Shown here: positions 1-10,564 of the stretch, piece by piece
Numbering within the stretch: position 1 is the stretch's first letter
Layout of the letters: each line of letters opens with the position of its first letter
Assembly (NCBI GenBank): GCA_030686995.1
Contig: CM060704.1
Coordinates: forward strand, 174,279,718-174,343,717
DNA length: 64,000 nt
From: Artemisia argyi
Taxonomy: Eukaryota > Streptophyta > Magnoliopsida > Asterales > Asteraceae
Reading direction: 5' to 3'
Made by a program: the position numbers and the translations under genes
The notes under the pieces: model-generated
What the model was told of the DNA's origin: nothing
Seen by the model: the letters and a program-made list of their open reading frames with translations, nothing else
The model's database searches: none

Positions 1-63
1 AAGTACATATCTCAAACAACATCACAAACATCAACGTAACGCCTAAAATGACCGATCCTACAT

Positions 64-112
<49 letters not shown>

Positions 113-230
113 GGTTCTAACTAAAAAACAACATGAGAAGCGATAACTTAAACAAAAAACAACAAAACCCTTAATGTGAATAGACAATAGTATTTGCTTA
201 AAAAATAACGAGCTAGCCACTAAATAAAGT
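1..230. repeat. Truncated unit block with poly-A tract
   Basis: This stretch repeats positions 2337-2575 almost base for base, so it is a second copy of the intron/5' block of the array unit cut by the window edge. A homopolymeric A run lies at about 67-107. No gene is seen here. The LINE that follows is inserted into it at the point where the sister copy reads straight on. Confidence 0.75.
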
Positions 231-890
231 CGAAAACATGCAGAAAGACCTCCGGCAAGTGTGTGCTGTGGGTGCCCAAAGGAAAGTGAAACGAGAATAA
301 GAAAGCAAACCAAAGAAAAGCAAACCAGCATAAAAGCAAGTAAGCTAACAAAGCAAAAAAGACAGACCAAAAACCAACGGCATAATCGACACCATAAAAG
401 GAAGAGAAAAAACGAGCATACAAGCCAACAGAGCAGTTAGGCAAAAGGGGACACAAGACCAAGGCCTAGCAAAAAGGGCAAGCAAAGGGAACACGCAAAG
501 GGGCGTAAAGCCTAAAGGCAAAGCAAAGGCAAAATGAAAGAACAAGCAGAAGGCACCAAAGCACCTAGAGCCAAAAGGGAACAAGCTAAGGGACCCTAAC
601 AACAAAAAGCAAGTGGCAAGGCAACAAAAAGGCACCTATAAAGCCTAAAGCTAACAACAAACCCCAAACCCACTACCATCCTAGCCCTAAAACTAACCAC
701 AAATTCTAATCCTATCTCTCCACGCTTTCCTATCTGAGGTCTCGAACAAGTGGAGCTCCTCCATGTAGAGCTTAAGTCTATCCTCCCATCTAAGTTTAGG
801 TCTACTCCTCCTTCTCAGACCGTCAACTATAAGCGTTTCTACTATCCTTACTGGCGTTGTTTGTGGTCTTACCCTTAGTAAGCATAAAAA
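231..890 (-). mobile_element. 5'-truncated RTE-type LINE, C-terminus and 3' UTR
   Basis: On the minus strand positions 693-872 translate to the end of an RTE-clade LINE polyprotein. Recognisable pieces are VDGLRRRSRPKLRWEDRLK, then YMEEL and RKAWRDRIRI, just before a stop at 693-695. This GRPKLRWED-type tail closes the reverse transcriptase ORF in plant RTE elements. The remaining 3' UTR (231-692) is purine-rich on the plus strand. The 5' truncation lies near 875-890. A plus-strand reading of the purine-rich part gives no protein. The family assignment is from motif recognition; the exact ends are uncertain. Confidence 0.72.
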
Positions 891-1195
891 AGTAGAGCGG
901 TGGGTAAAAAAAATAGATTCACCAATTCACCATTATTAATATGCATTCACCATCTCAACCAAATAGATCAGTATGATAGTATCACAACATATAAAAAGTA
1001 GAGCAGGCTCGGTAAAAGTAAGCATGAAAAAAGATTATGAATGCTAGCAAGACTTTTTAGTCCAAATAGAAACTTAGACTACCAAAAAAGATGACAAGAT
1101 TTTTCAAGATTTCAACCAAATCTTAAGCCTAAAATTTAATATAAACAAAAAACAGGTGAAATGTGTTTTTCATTCTTAGAAAAAATTATTTACAT
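891..1195. other. Unassigned AT-rich spacer
   Basis: No coding signal is visible on either strand. The motif aaaaagtagagc occurs at about 888 and 995, close to two gtaagcat motifs, and may be part of a duplication made when the LINE inserted. Otherwise I see nothing in it. Confidence 0.5.
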
Positions 1196-1199
1196 ATTT

Positions 1200-1890
1200 C
1201 TCTTCAGCAACCGGGTTGTTCCACTTTCCACCCTTTGTATGCTTTTTCTTGAATTGCTCAACTAGATCGGGAAATGTACTAGTGGCCTCATCGTACTGAA
1301 AACACATTTAATGAGTATATAATAATTATGAAAAAAAAAATAACGAGTATATAATAACAATCAAACAAATATTAATCACGATTACCTCCTCAAATCTGCT
1401 CTAAGCATAGGATTTCGTCCCATGATTCGATGAGTAAACCTGTTTTGCCCTCTTTTTTTTTAACGGCAAAAAAAGTGTTTTGCCCATTAGAATGCTTGAG
1501 CCCTTTCTCCGAAGTCACCATATCACAGTATTTGTGCTAGTGTCTAATTCCATGTCTTCCGGAGGAAAGTCCCTGATTTTGATTGGCTCTTTGTACCCAT
1601 CGCGTCCTACAAACTCGCGTTCGTGGAAATTGTGCTTCCTGCCTTTGTAATGTGTTTGGAACGAAGCGGTAATCCATGCCATATTCAATGTAGCATGCGG
1701 CCCTATAAGATGCTCTTCCAAATCAAAGTAGCACTGCAATTCAAATAAAATAGTTATGTAATGAATCTTGTTTACAAAGTTAACATAGTAGATTTAAGTG
1801 TAAAGCTCGACCTTGAGTGCAGGGCATAGGGTTGTCTTGTACTTATCTGGTACAACTTCCCACGATCCGAAACCATAAGGAACTTTTCTT
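1200..1890 (-). pseudogene. Ptta/En/Spm transposase-like gene, three exon remnants
   Basis: Three minus-strand segments match the plant Ptta/En/Spm transposase-like family (transposase_24 type). About 1810-1890 gives VPYGFGSWEVVPDKYK followed by a GT donor. Positions 1515-1732, after a clear TTGCAG acceptor, give CYFDLEEH, then AWITASFQTHYKGRKH and FVGRDGY. Positions 1200-1303, after a TTTTCAG acceptor, give YDEATSTFPDLVEQF and KKKHTKGGKW. Exon borders follow GT-AG, so this is a gene remnant and not a retrocopy. Mono-T/A slippage near 1450-1470 and loss of the rest make it non-functional. It is the transposase part of the first array unit, cut downstream by the LINE. Confidence 0.75.
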
Positions 1891-1906
1891 TCTATCTCGT
1901 TGCCGA

Positions 1907-2640
1907 TTAAACCCGTGAAATAGCGGTTGTTATAGTTGACAACGTTGTATCATATTTATGAAGGTGGTCTAACCCACAGTTTGACATTATTTTTTTCCCA
2001 GCAATCGATTGGTCTTGTTTGCATTCACAAGACAAAATTGGCAACATGACACTTTTGTAATCTTTGAACATGGTTCTTCTTATGCATATATCAAAACCCA
2101 CAATTACTATAAGAAAATAAGTGTTTAGCTTTGAAACCTAATAAACCTAACTGCGTGAGGTTAAATAGAATCAATTTCAAATAATGAAAAGAAACTTGTT
2201 GACATCCCAAAAAGCACTCTTGATCACAGACATCGAACTCACAGATGATGCAGCAACATTTATAAGAAGAAAATAAACCCCTCATACTTTTATTTTCAAA
2301 ACAACGTCAAAACTCATAGCCAAATACCACATTAAAAGTACATGTCTCAAACAACATCACAAACATCAACGTAACACCTAAAACGACCGATCCTACATAG
2401 CAAACAAACAAAAAAAACACACATACCATACAAGGTTCTAACTAAAAAACAACATGAGAAGCGATAACTTAACAAAAAACAACAAAACCCTTAATCTGAA
2501 ATGTGAATAGACATTAGCATCTGCCTAAAAAATAACGAGCTAGCCACTAAATAAAGTCGAAAACATGCAAAAAAATAATAATAAAATTAAAAAAAGAAAA
2601 AAAAAAACGTTTAAATGTAGAAAAAAAGAAGGCAACCATT
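1907..2640 (-). repeat. Array unit 0, conserved 5' intron block with small ORF
   Basis: This is the first full copy of the conserved block found nine times in the window. Its core, about 1955-2085, contains a small minus-strand reading frame ending SNCGLDHLHKYDTTL. In this copy the frame is shifted upstream relative to copies at 24.4 and 29.1 kb, which read MQKK...NFVLWMQTRP. The rest (2100-2640) is AT-rich and intron-like and repeats at 7.7, 24.6, 29.2, 38.7, 42.0, 47.8, 51.8 and 59.7 kb. I do not recognise a protein family. Confidence 0.7.
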
Positions 2641-2800
2641 AAAACTTACAGTAGAAGGTGGCGAGAGGAAGAGGGTGGATATCTAGAGTGTGGCTGCTAC
2701 AGCTACTCTGCTAGTTTGTAATGTGAAACGTGACAACCCTAATATAAAGGAGCAAAGGTTTATTAATTAACAGGCCCAACACACACAAATAACTTCTTAG
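2640..2800 (-). promoter_or_regulatory. Promoter and 5' UTR block of array unit 0
   Basis: Read on the minus strand this holds TGGGCC, a TATA-like CTTTATATTAGGG, and then a pyrimidine-rich 5' UTR ending ACT/GTAAGT, a strong splice donor. The same block recurs at about 8340-8560, 25185-25400, 29805-29995, 42655-42850, 48400-48620 and 52310-52535, with a truncated copy at 39320-39371. Promoter function is inferred from motif layout. Confidence 0.55.
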
Positions 2801-4800
2801 CAATATATTGGTATTCTAGTTTTATAATTCTAGTTCATAAAATGAAGAGGCTAGAAGTTTGATATTCTTACAGCATATGAATTTATAATGTTAGAACCAT
2901 ACATAGTTCATAGGTGCATGTGTTTTGTTATGCAACTGGCTAGCATATAAACCGTTCCTTGAATACTTCAGATGTGAAAAAGGCGTATATAATTCGTACA
3001 AATTAGGATCAAAAGATGACATGTTAAGAAAGGTAAGTATTTTGTACACAATACTAGTTCCTAAAATGCGCAAGACAATGACAAAAACTGAACATAAGTA
3101 ATGAATGAATGTAGATTTTTTTGAGTCTGGTCCATATGAGAGCTTGAGAATTGTATTCGATGGCAAATAGCCGCTTACGACTTACCAGTTTAATTAGAAG
3201 AAAGAAAATTTGTTTCACCACCGCAAAAGCTTGCTAAATCGACGGAGAGAAATGTATAAGATACGTAAATTTATGAAAGTTTCATAAATTTACTGTCTTA
3301 CTATACGTTATACATTTCTCTCAATCATCCTAATCATTTCTCTAACGTACAATATTTTCTACCTAAGCCAAAATTTCTGTAATGTTTTTATCCATTTCAA
3401 AACATAGTTATAACTAGTTAAAGATATATAGATAATCATAACATAGACGACGTATCCTTCGCTCTCTACCAAACCACGTACAACACACTACTGTGATTGC
3501 ATCGAATCCCGAGGTTGTACGACTGCTGTTACAGGTTATTTATTGTTTTGTTTTGGATGTTGGTAAGCTAATGTTCATAGGTCTTATTTTGCTACTGTTC
3601 AAGCTGTTTTCATGCTTGCATCCAACCTTCTGATTGGTTTTTCCATGATTTGAACTTATTGCATAATACTTAATCATGTACCATCGTTGGGTCGCATGCA
3701 TAGTACTTTTAGGACAAACTAAGATACGATAAGTACATTCTTGGAGGATGTATATTCATAAGGAAAATAAAATCTAGTATCAATGGTTATTGTTTAGATA
3801 ATAAGAACATCAAATCATTGTATCTTAGTTTAGCCACTTTAGCTACGTTGTTAACCACCTCAACATGATTTATATATCTTATTCACGACTCAGTTTTTTA
3901 CTAGACTATTAGGCGTACCACTTGATGTACCGCAAAATGTGCCAAACTTGTTGATGAATTGAATTTCACGACTAAGGCATAATAGTCCACCAAACATCAG
4001 CAATGAACAAAGAATTGAGAAGATCAAGCCATTTAGCTAAGGCAGAATAGTCCCATCTTAATGACTGATTACTATCCTTAACTCAAATGGAATATCAACC
4101 AGCAATGCATCAACATAATATACGAACCATGTTCATAAAGTTTTTGACGTTTAATGGTCCTCGTTATTCAACTCCGAATAGGTGATTGATTATTTGATTT
4201 GGGTTTTGTAAAAGAGGTGATCAAATGTATCACAACATACTGTATAGTGTATATTCATCTTATTTAACTTGGTGTTGACAACACTTGCATCATGATTTAT
4301 AACAGCAAATGGTAAGTAACAATACAGTAAAGCTCTAAATTATTGCAATATGAATGTATTATATAAGTAAATCCTACTCATTAACTTCACAGCACAGATC
4401 ATGATACGTAAAGTTTAAGGTCACAATGGAGCAACTTACAATTGTGATATATGCTAAAGTTAAGAGTACAGGAATGGGTCAGTTTGGGATGTGTTGAAGG
4501 ACAATGGTCTCAAGTATATCAAAGTCACTGGAATCACATATAAAATAATGGACCCTTTTAAGTGTCTAAACGAGTCTCGGGTTCCATTCAGTCATAGCCA
4601 AATACGTTAATACTTTCAACGTATACATTCAAGTGAAACTTGCACTAAAAAGCTAACAAATTATGTGTTAAATGTTAATGCGTCCATCTTCCAAACTTCA
4701 GTGACAGTTTTTCCTTTTGTTCTCTTTATAATTGGCAGCAATTCTAAGGTTCGTTTTGGCATTTGTCATTGTGTTAACGATAACCACACATTTGTTGCCT
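2801..4800. repeat. Unit 1 3' block and inter-unit sequence
   Basis: No gene is visible. The stretch is a near-copy of 30040-30750 plus 33268-34157 plus 35723-36240 with the two LTR elements removed. It therefore contains the empty target sites of both elements: GATAA at 3431-3435 and AGTAA at 4315-4319. Parts also recur at 9000-10500, 25713-26840, 39416-40500, 43714-44880 and 49005-50790. A foldback sits at 3243-3326. Confidence 0.75.
3243..3326. repeat. Imperfect foldback of about 84 bp
   Basis: The arms GAGAGAAATGTATAA and its complement near 3310-3325 enclose a second inner pair (AAATTTATGAAA / TTTCATAAATTT). The outer arms are perfect over about 15 bp, with a few unpaired bases further in. 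The sister copy at about 30466-30500 keeps only a shortened version, which suggests internal deletion of a hairpin. Confidence 0.7.
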
Positions 4801-5145
4801 TAATTGCATCACCAACATGTCATTTGTATGCTACCAAAAGACGTGTCTATGAGTTGGACGAGTAGTTACAAATTCATTATGAACAAAATTAGTGCTAACC
4901 CACATATACCTCAGCGAATGTATATTGAACACAATATGCCCCAAATAGACTTGCTTAGACGGTTTTATTTTCAGCTTACGCAATTTTGGGCACCCCTCTG
5001 CAAGTCCTAGATAAATTTCCCTATATTACCAAGAGAGTGATCTTAAACTATGACAAAGATTCTTCAAATGAGTTCATATACACTTCATAGCTTTATTTGT
5101 GAAAGTTGTGAGCCTAACATGTAAACAATCCAAATGAACACATCC
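4800..5145 (-). pseudogene. COI1-like: COI1-like LRR pseudogene, 3' end (unit 1)
   Basis: Minus-strand translation gives scattered C-terminal LRR motifs of the jasmonate receptor F-box protein COI1. In protein order they are LDCLHVRLTTFTNKAMKCI (5076-5130), then GYIGK-type and GLAEGCPKLRKLKI pieces (about 4960-5040), then SLRYMWV (about 4890-4915). The order matches COI1, but the frames differ and a piece present in other copies is deleted near 5050. At 5145 it is joined in frame to transposase coding sequence. COI1 normally sits in an SCF ubiquitin ligase in the nucleus. This fragment has no F-box and cannot make such a protein. Confidence 0.78.
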
Positions 5146-5313
5146 AATCATCCGATGTGTGGACCTGCGAGAAGTTGAGCCACCACCCGGTAACCTCCTG
5201 CCATGCATATTCTGGCGGTTGTCACTCGGAACTATTTCACCCAATATTTCTTGTTCGCTCATGAACGGGATGACAGCGCCTTTAACTTGATCTTTAAGGG
5301 ACTTTATCTCCAG
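5146..5313 (-). pseudogene. Ptta/En/Spm transposase-like C-terminal exon, fused to COI1-like
   Basis: After a CTTACACAG acceptor the exon reads LEIKSLKDQVKG, PFMSEQEILGEIVPSDNRQN and GGGSTSRRSTHRMIG. This is the usual end of Ptta/En/Spm transposase-like proteins. It then runs without a stop into the COI1-like sequence (CVHLDCLHVRL), making one 62-codon open frame from 5262 down to 5074. The junction at 5145 is seen directly. Whether the fusion is expressed is unknown. Confidence 0.78.
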
Positions 5314-5404
5314 CTGTGTAAGTTAAAAAAAAAAAAAAAGTAAGTTAAAAAAAACAAGAAGTAACTTGATCTTAATGACGCTTGTTAGGAGATAAATTAC
5401 TTAC

Positions 5405-5491
5405 ATAAGTCGCCTCGTTTGCAATGGTTATAAATGTGCCCTTTCTTGAATGCCCCTTCCTCCATGTTTCAATTAGATCCTCGTTGTTCCT
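5405..5491 (-). pseudogene. Ptta/En/Spm transposase-like internal exon
   Basis: This 29-codon exon is bounded by a TATAG acceptor and a TAT/GTAAG donor. It encodes NNEDLIETWRKGHSRKG followed by TFITIANEATY, a hallmark block of plant Ptta/En/Spm transposase-like proteins. It lies between the exon at 5583-6260 and the C-terminal exon at 5146-5313, in correct order on the minus strand. The exon itself is intact; the gene around it is broken. Confidence 0.85.
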
Positions 5492-5582
5492 CTATACATA
5501 CAATATAAAATAAATTAATAACGAGCTATATATAAACAATATAAGCACCTTTAAAAATCACAAAAATTATAATGAGTCTTAC

Positions 5583-6260
5583 ATAATCGTTTCTTCCTTG
5601 TACGAAGGATTGTCTCCCTTGCATAGTTGTCAAAAGCGAAAGCGATTGCAAAGCGCAAAGTCCCAAAAATCGCTAAAGCGAGAGGAGCATAAAAAGCGCG
5701 GGCTCGAGAAAAAAAAGCGCAGGGTTGCAATAAACTTTGATTTTGATTCATTTTGTGTTTCTGGTTAGATTCTAGGGTTGTAATAAGATTCACACTGCAT
5801 TCTAACACTATCCCACTAACTTAATTGGATTAAAACACTCAAAATTTAAAAATCCTAAATCGTACCATGAACCCTAATTTCCAAAATCAAACCAAACATG
5901 TTTCTGGGTATGATTGGATCCTGGAATCATGTTTATAACATGATTCCGACCAAAACCCACCCATTTAATCACACTCATGAACCCTAATCGTCGCTTTAAA
6001 TGATTGTGGGCTTTTGCCACGTGGACTGAGCGATGTGGGCCCGCTCTCGCCTCGCTTCTCGCTATAGCGCATGAGGCGCACGCTTTTGACAACTATGCTC
6101 CCTTGGTGAGTTATTATCTTGTTTTAAGCTCGCATTTTGGGCACATCTTTCCATCCGTTCCGGTTCGGAGCACTAGTCGACCAACATCTCCCATTCCTGT
6201 TGGCTTCTGTTAAGCCACACTTTCGGCGGCGGCGGCCATTCCCTTGCCAATACATCCTAA
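5583..6260 (-). pseudogene. Ptta/En/Spm transposase-like exon split by a MITE
   Basis: The exon ends QGRNDY with a GTAAG donor at 5582 and continues upstream at 6106-6260 once the inserted element (5622-6097) and one 8-bp duplication are removed. The 6106-6260 part has a frame reading MYWQGNGRRRRKCGL and STSAPNRNGWKDVPK. It lines up with the exon pieces at 12259, 28942 and 46632 (SFAQGRNEY). The upstream end is cut by the CACTA terminus at 6261. Confidence 0.68.
5622..6097. mobile_element. hAT-like MITE, 476 bp
   Basis: The terminal inverted repeats are CATAGTTGTCAAAAGCG and its exact complement. They are flanked by a perfect 8-bp target duplication CTCCCTTG at 5614-5621 and 6098-6105. An 8-bp duplication is typical of hAT elements. 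The interior has GCGAA-type subterminal repeats near both ends and no coding capacity. It interrupts a transposase-like exon. Ends and duplication are seen directly; the superfamily is inferred. Confidence 0.85.
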
Positions 6261-7253
6261 CACTACAAAAAGGGGAACGCTTTGGGTCGACAATCTCGAC
6301 CCAAATAATGAAGTGGGGTCGAGACAAAAGATTTGGGTCGACAATCTCGACCCTTTTTGGTTGTACCATTTTTCTTGTCCCAAAAATGTTTGGGTCGACA
6401 ATTTTGCAAACAAGTGGCACGACATTGAAATGGGACCACTAATCAGTCAAACATATAAATTACAGTTGGAACGACATTGTCGTACCAAAAACTTATTTAT
6501 TTTTTGTAAATCATTTATTTAAATACGCAAAATATTTTCGAAATGCAAAATGGTACGACATTGTCGTACCAAAAACTTATTTATTTTTTGTAAATCTTTT
6601 ATTTAAATACGTAAAATATTTTCGAAATGCAAAATGGTACGACATTGTCGTACCAAAAACTTATTTATTTTCCGTAAATCATTTATTTAAATACTTAAAA
6701 TATTTTCGGAAATGCAAATTGGTACGACAATGTCGTACCAAAGGCTTAAAATATTTAAACATTTTTACAAATGGCACTATTCGTTGTTTGCATTTTTGGG
6801 ATGACATTGTCGTCCCATTTTGTCAAGTATGCCTAAAAAAAATGCAGCAGCAGCCTGCATTTCCAGGTTTTTTCCGGGATTTTTTCCGGAAAAAACCTAC
6901 CATTACACAACCTGTAAATCAACCAATATCCGCAATACCAATTCGGCAATAGATTCTAGTATTACATAACTAAAAACAAACCAAGATTCGGCAATAGATT
7001 CTAGTATTACATAACTAATAACAAATACGATACAAATTAAACTAACAAATACGAACTTAATACAAAAACAAACCAATATCCGCAATACCAATTCTGCAAT
7101 ATGATACAATACCAAATTACTCATCTATGACTTAAATTCAACAAATACGATACAAATTAAACTAACAAATACGAACTTAATACAAAAACAAACCAAGATT
7201 CGGCAATAGATTCTAGTATTACATAACTAATAACAAATACGATACAAATTAAA
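6261..7253 (-). mobile_element. CACTA element terminus with palindromic subterminal repeats
   Basis: The end reads CACTACAAAAAGGGG from 6261, the classic CACTA terminus. Just inside are copies of GGGTCGACAATCTCGACCC (from about 6283). These are followed by five 19-bp palindromes of type GGTACGACATTGTCGTACC at 6468, 6552, 6636, 6721 and 6798, spaced 77-85 bp within a tandem repeat. Such arrays are transposase-binding sites in En/Spm elements. A 3' UTR-like stretch follows with repeats of taacaaatacgatacaaatt. The opposite terminus was not found. Confidence 0.75.
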
Positions 7254-7502
7254 CTACGCCTCCTCCTCCTCCCCCTCCTCCTCACCACCACTAGCATTAA
7301 AATTCTCGGGAATGTGGCTCATATGAGGATTAGTTTGTCGTATATATTGGTTAAGGTCGGGTGTCGGGTCGGAATAATTAAGACTATGATCCGGGTTAGA
7401 ACTAGAACCCGGGCATGTAGTAGAGTTGGGAAAGACGGGACGTCCTAGTCGGGAAGGATTTTTGTTTTGAAGTGCACTTGCTTTCGCTTTAACACTTCTG
7501 AG
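7254..7502 (-). pseudogene. Last exon of the CACTA transposase-like gene
   Basis: After a TTTAAAG acceptor the minus strand gives an uninterrupted 82-codon exon plus stop. It begins LRSVKAKASALQNKNPSRLG, continues RPVFPNSTT and DHSLNYSDPTPDLNQYI, and ends in an acidic tail GGEEEGEEEEA. The preceding exon, about 7578-7610, reads YMTRELEEFE and ends in a GTAAAT donor. Related exon pieces lie at 38418-38485 and 41763-41840. The exon looks intact and leads directly into the 3' UTR and terminus of the element, so it is probably the genuine 3' end of a CACTA gene. Confidence 0.72.
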
Positions 7503-8340
7503 CTTTAAACATTAGTAAAAAAAACACAATCAGCAACATTATAAAATTAGTATGATCATACATAAAATTATATATTTACCTCAAATTCTTCCAACTCACG
7601 TGTCATATAATTTATGAAGGTGGTCTAACCCACAATTTGACATTGGTCTTGTTTGCATCCACAAGACAAAATTGGCAACATGACACTTTTGTAATCTTTG
7701 AACATGAGTCTTCTTCTGCATATATCAAAACCCACAATTACTATAAGAAAATAAGTGTTTAGCTTAGAAACCTAATAAACCTAACTACGTGAGGTTGACT
7801 AGAACCAATATCAAATAATGAAAATAAACTTATTTACGTCCCAAAAAAACACTCTTGACCACAGACACTGTACTCAAAGATGATGTAGCAACATTTATAA
7901 GAAGAAAATAAACCTCTCATACTTTTATTTTCAAAACAATGTCAAAACTCATAGCCCAAGGCTGGCTACATTAAAAGTACATGTCTCAAACAACATCGCA
8001 AACATCAACGTAACGCCTAAAATGACCAATCTACGTAGCAAACAAACAAAAAAAAACACATACCATACAAAGATCTACCTAAAAAACAACATAGGAAGCT
8101 ATAACTTAAACAAAATAACAACAAAACCCATAATAAAGAATCTCTCAAAAAAAAAAGAAGAAAGAAACTAGCAGGAAAGCTTTAGATCTAACAAAAAGAG
8201 ACAGAAACCTTTAAATGTACACACACACACAAAACCTTGTTAACGTGACTAAAAACATGACATTAGCAGCTGCCTAAAAAGTAACGAACCACTAAATAAA
8301 GTCAAAAGCATGCAAAAAAGTTTAAATGTAGCAAAAAACT
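7503..8340 (-). repeat. Array unit 1, conserved 5' intron block
   Basis: This is a copy of the block at 1907-2640. The core at 7610-7735 lacks the stretch between the lysine-rich start and SNCGLDHL seen in other copies. No other gene is visible. A simple (CA)n run lies at about 8220-8232. Confidence 0.7.
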
Positions 8341-8601
8341 TACAGTAGAAGGTGACTAGTTTTTGTAGTAAGCAAGTTATTATTAAGGTTTGATGAGGCA
8401 GAGAGGAAGAGGATGGATATCTAGAGTGTGGCTGCTAGTGTTTGATGCAAATGTGAAACATAAAAACCCTACTATAACTACAGTTAATTAAGAGGCCCAA
8501 CCTGTATTCTTTGGTTAGTTGGTCACTTCCTTGTAACCTCTAAGGCCCAACACGTACAAACAAATAAATTCTTAGCAAACATATTGGTATTTAAACGTTA
8601 A
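8340..8601 (-). promoter_or_regulatory. Promoter and 5' UTR block of array unit 1
   Basis: The ACT/GTAAGT donor, the pyrimidine-rich leader and the TGGGCC motifs (complement of ggccca near 8496 and 8543) are laid out as at 29805-29995. The block ends at the Helitron. Confidence 0.5.
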
Positions 8602-8985
8602 TCTATACTATTTATAAATAAAAAATGGTTAAAGTGAAAAGTTAAGTAAAATGTTGAAAAAGTTAAAAAAAAAAATGTTAAAACAATTAATTATGAGCAA
8701 TTTCAAATATTAATACACATCGAAAACCAGCGAGTTGACTCGGTTTAATTTGACCTGTTTTTCGACCCAACCCGTCGGGTTAACCCGGTTTATATTGACC
8801 CGTTTTTCGACCAGAAAGGTTCAACCGATTGAACCACCCGGATCGAACCAGGTTTCAAAACATTATGTTTAATCCTCAAATTCTCAAACTTTTATTATTT
8901 TTCGTATATAACGCATAAACTTTTTTTATCACTATTACTATCCGCCACTATAAAATCCTGTAGTTATGCACGGGTACTCGTCTAG
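8602..8985 (+). mobile_element. Non-autonomous Helitron, 384 bp
   Basis: It starts TCTATACTATTTATAAA after an A and ends in a short hairpin followed by TACTCGTCTAG before a T, as Helitrons do (5' TC, 3' CTRR, insertion between A and T, no duplication). Its ends match the element at 37058-37995, whose empty site is present in this window. Copies at 25445 and 42900 sit at the same place in their units, so this insertion predates duplication of those units. Confidence 0.82.
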
Positions 8986-10560
8986 TATTATTTTAAAGTA
9001 TTAAATCATTGTATCTTTGTTTAGCCACTTTAGCTACGTGGTTAGCCACCTCAACATGATTTATATATCTTATTCATGACTCGGTTTTTTACTATATCGA
9101 CTATTAGGCGTACCACTTGATGTACCTGAAAATGTGCCAAACTTGTTGACAAATCTAATTTCATGACTGAGGCATAATAGTCTACCAAACATCAGCAATG
9201 AACATAGAATTGAGAAGATCAAGCTGTTTAGATAAGGCATAATAGCTTAATGACTCACCATCCTTAACTCAAATGGAAGATCAACCAACAATATAATGCA
9301 TCAAAACTCCAGCAACTGCGACTACTAAATTCTGAATGTAAGTTATATATATAATATACTTTTGTTGAATGTTTATGTACGTTTGCTTGGTTAGTTTGAA
9401 TGGTTGGTTATTTGATTATAAAGTGATCTCGATGTGTTATAATGTGGGTAAGCTGTTTAATTTGAACTAGTCGATATAGCTACAAGTGAATATTTGTTAG
9501 TTTCTTTGCGGATCTAGTCATTTTGACAACATAATATAAGAACCATGTATCATAAAGTTTTTGACTTGTATTGGTATCATTATTTGACTCTGAATGGGTG
9601 GTTGATTCTTTGACTTGTGTTTTGTAAAGAGGCGATTATATGTAGTTATGTACGCACATTAATCTTTTGCTACAACTATCGATCTTATATAACTTAATGT
9701 TCACAACACATGCAACATGATTTATAACAGCAAACGGATAGTTAAAGGCAGTAAAGATCTGAAGTATCGCAATTCCCAGGAATGATATAAACAAAATAAA
9801 TCCTGCTCCTGAACGTCACAGCACAGATCAAGATACATACAGTTTAAGGTCATAATGGAACAAGGTTCAAAAAATATTTCAAATGCATCAGTAGTATGAT
9901 ACTTCTTACAATTGCGATACGCTACATTTAGTAAATATAAGAGCACAGGAATGGGTCATTTTGGGTTGTGTTCATGTCCAATGGGTCATATAAAAAAATC
10001 AGCCAAAGAGCAACATGTCAAAATGAAACCAGTAGCAGAAAAGTACTATTAAGCCACAATGTGAATACCACCAATTTGCATACAAAAATAAAACCCCTAA
10101 ATACATCGTATTCCTCATCTAAATAATACGAGCCCATGGTATTCCACAGACCAATAACTGTGAATATAGAGGTAAAAATAGGTGCCATATGACATGATCT
10201 TAAGTATATCAAAGTCACTGGATCAAAATATAAAAATAGTGGACCCTTTTCAGTGTCTAAATGAGTCTCGAATTCCTTTCGGTCATAGCCAAATACATCA
10301 ATACTTTCACGTTTCAATGTATACATTTTATTTAAACTTGTACTAAAAAGCTAACAAATTTAAGCATTAATTGTTAATGCGTCCATCTTCCAAACTTAAG
10401 TGACAACTTTTTCCTTTTGTTCTTTTTATAGTTGGCAGCAATTCTAATCTTCGTTTTTTGGCATTTGTCATTGTGTTAACGATAACCCCAATTTATTGCC
10501 TTCATTGCATCACCAACATGTCTTCTGGATGCTACTAAAAGACGTGTCTATGAGCTGGAC
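8986..10560. repeat. Unit 2 3' block
   Basis: This is conserved with 25713-26840, 39416-40500 and 43714-44880. A minus-strand frame at 10018-10326 (pieces FGYDRKEFETHLDTEKGPLF and VTLIYLRSC) is open for about 100 codons here but broken in other copies. I cannot assign it to a family and do not call it a gene. The unoccupied target ATATCGAC of the 43378 MITE lies at 9094-9101. Confidence 0.65.
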
Positions 10561-10564
10561 GAGT

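Noticed and set aside
220..635. Two overlapping minus-strand frames of about 80-96 codons
   Set aside because: They are Phe/Leu-rich readings of a purine-rich stretch that fits the LINE 3' UTR. No homology seen.
8357..8375. TTTTTGTAGT in the leader block, resembling a CACTA end (also 48416)
   Set aside because: The homology among units continues unbroken on both sides, so it is not an element boundary.
10018..10326. 102-codon minus-strand frame with KEFETHLDTEKGPLF
   Set aside because: Open only in this copy and broken in the sister blocks. No family recognised, so not called as a gene.
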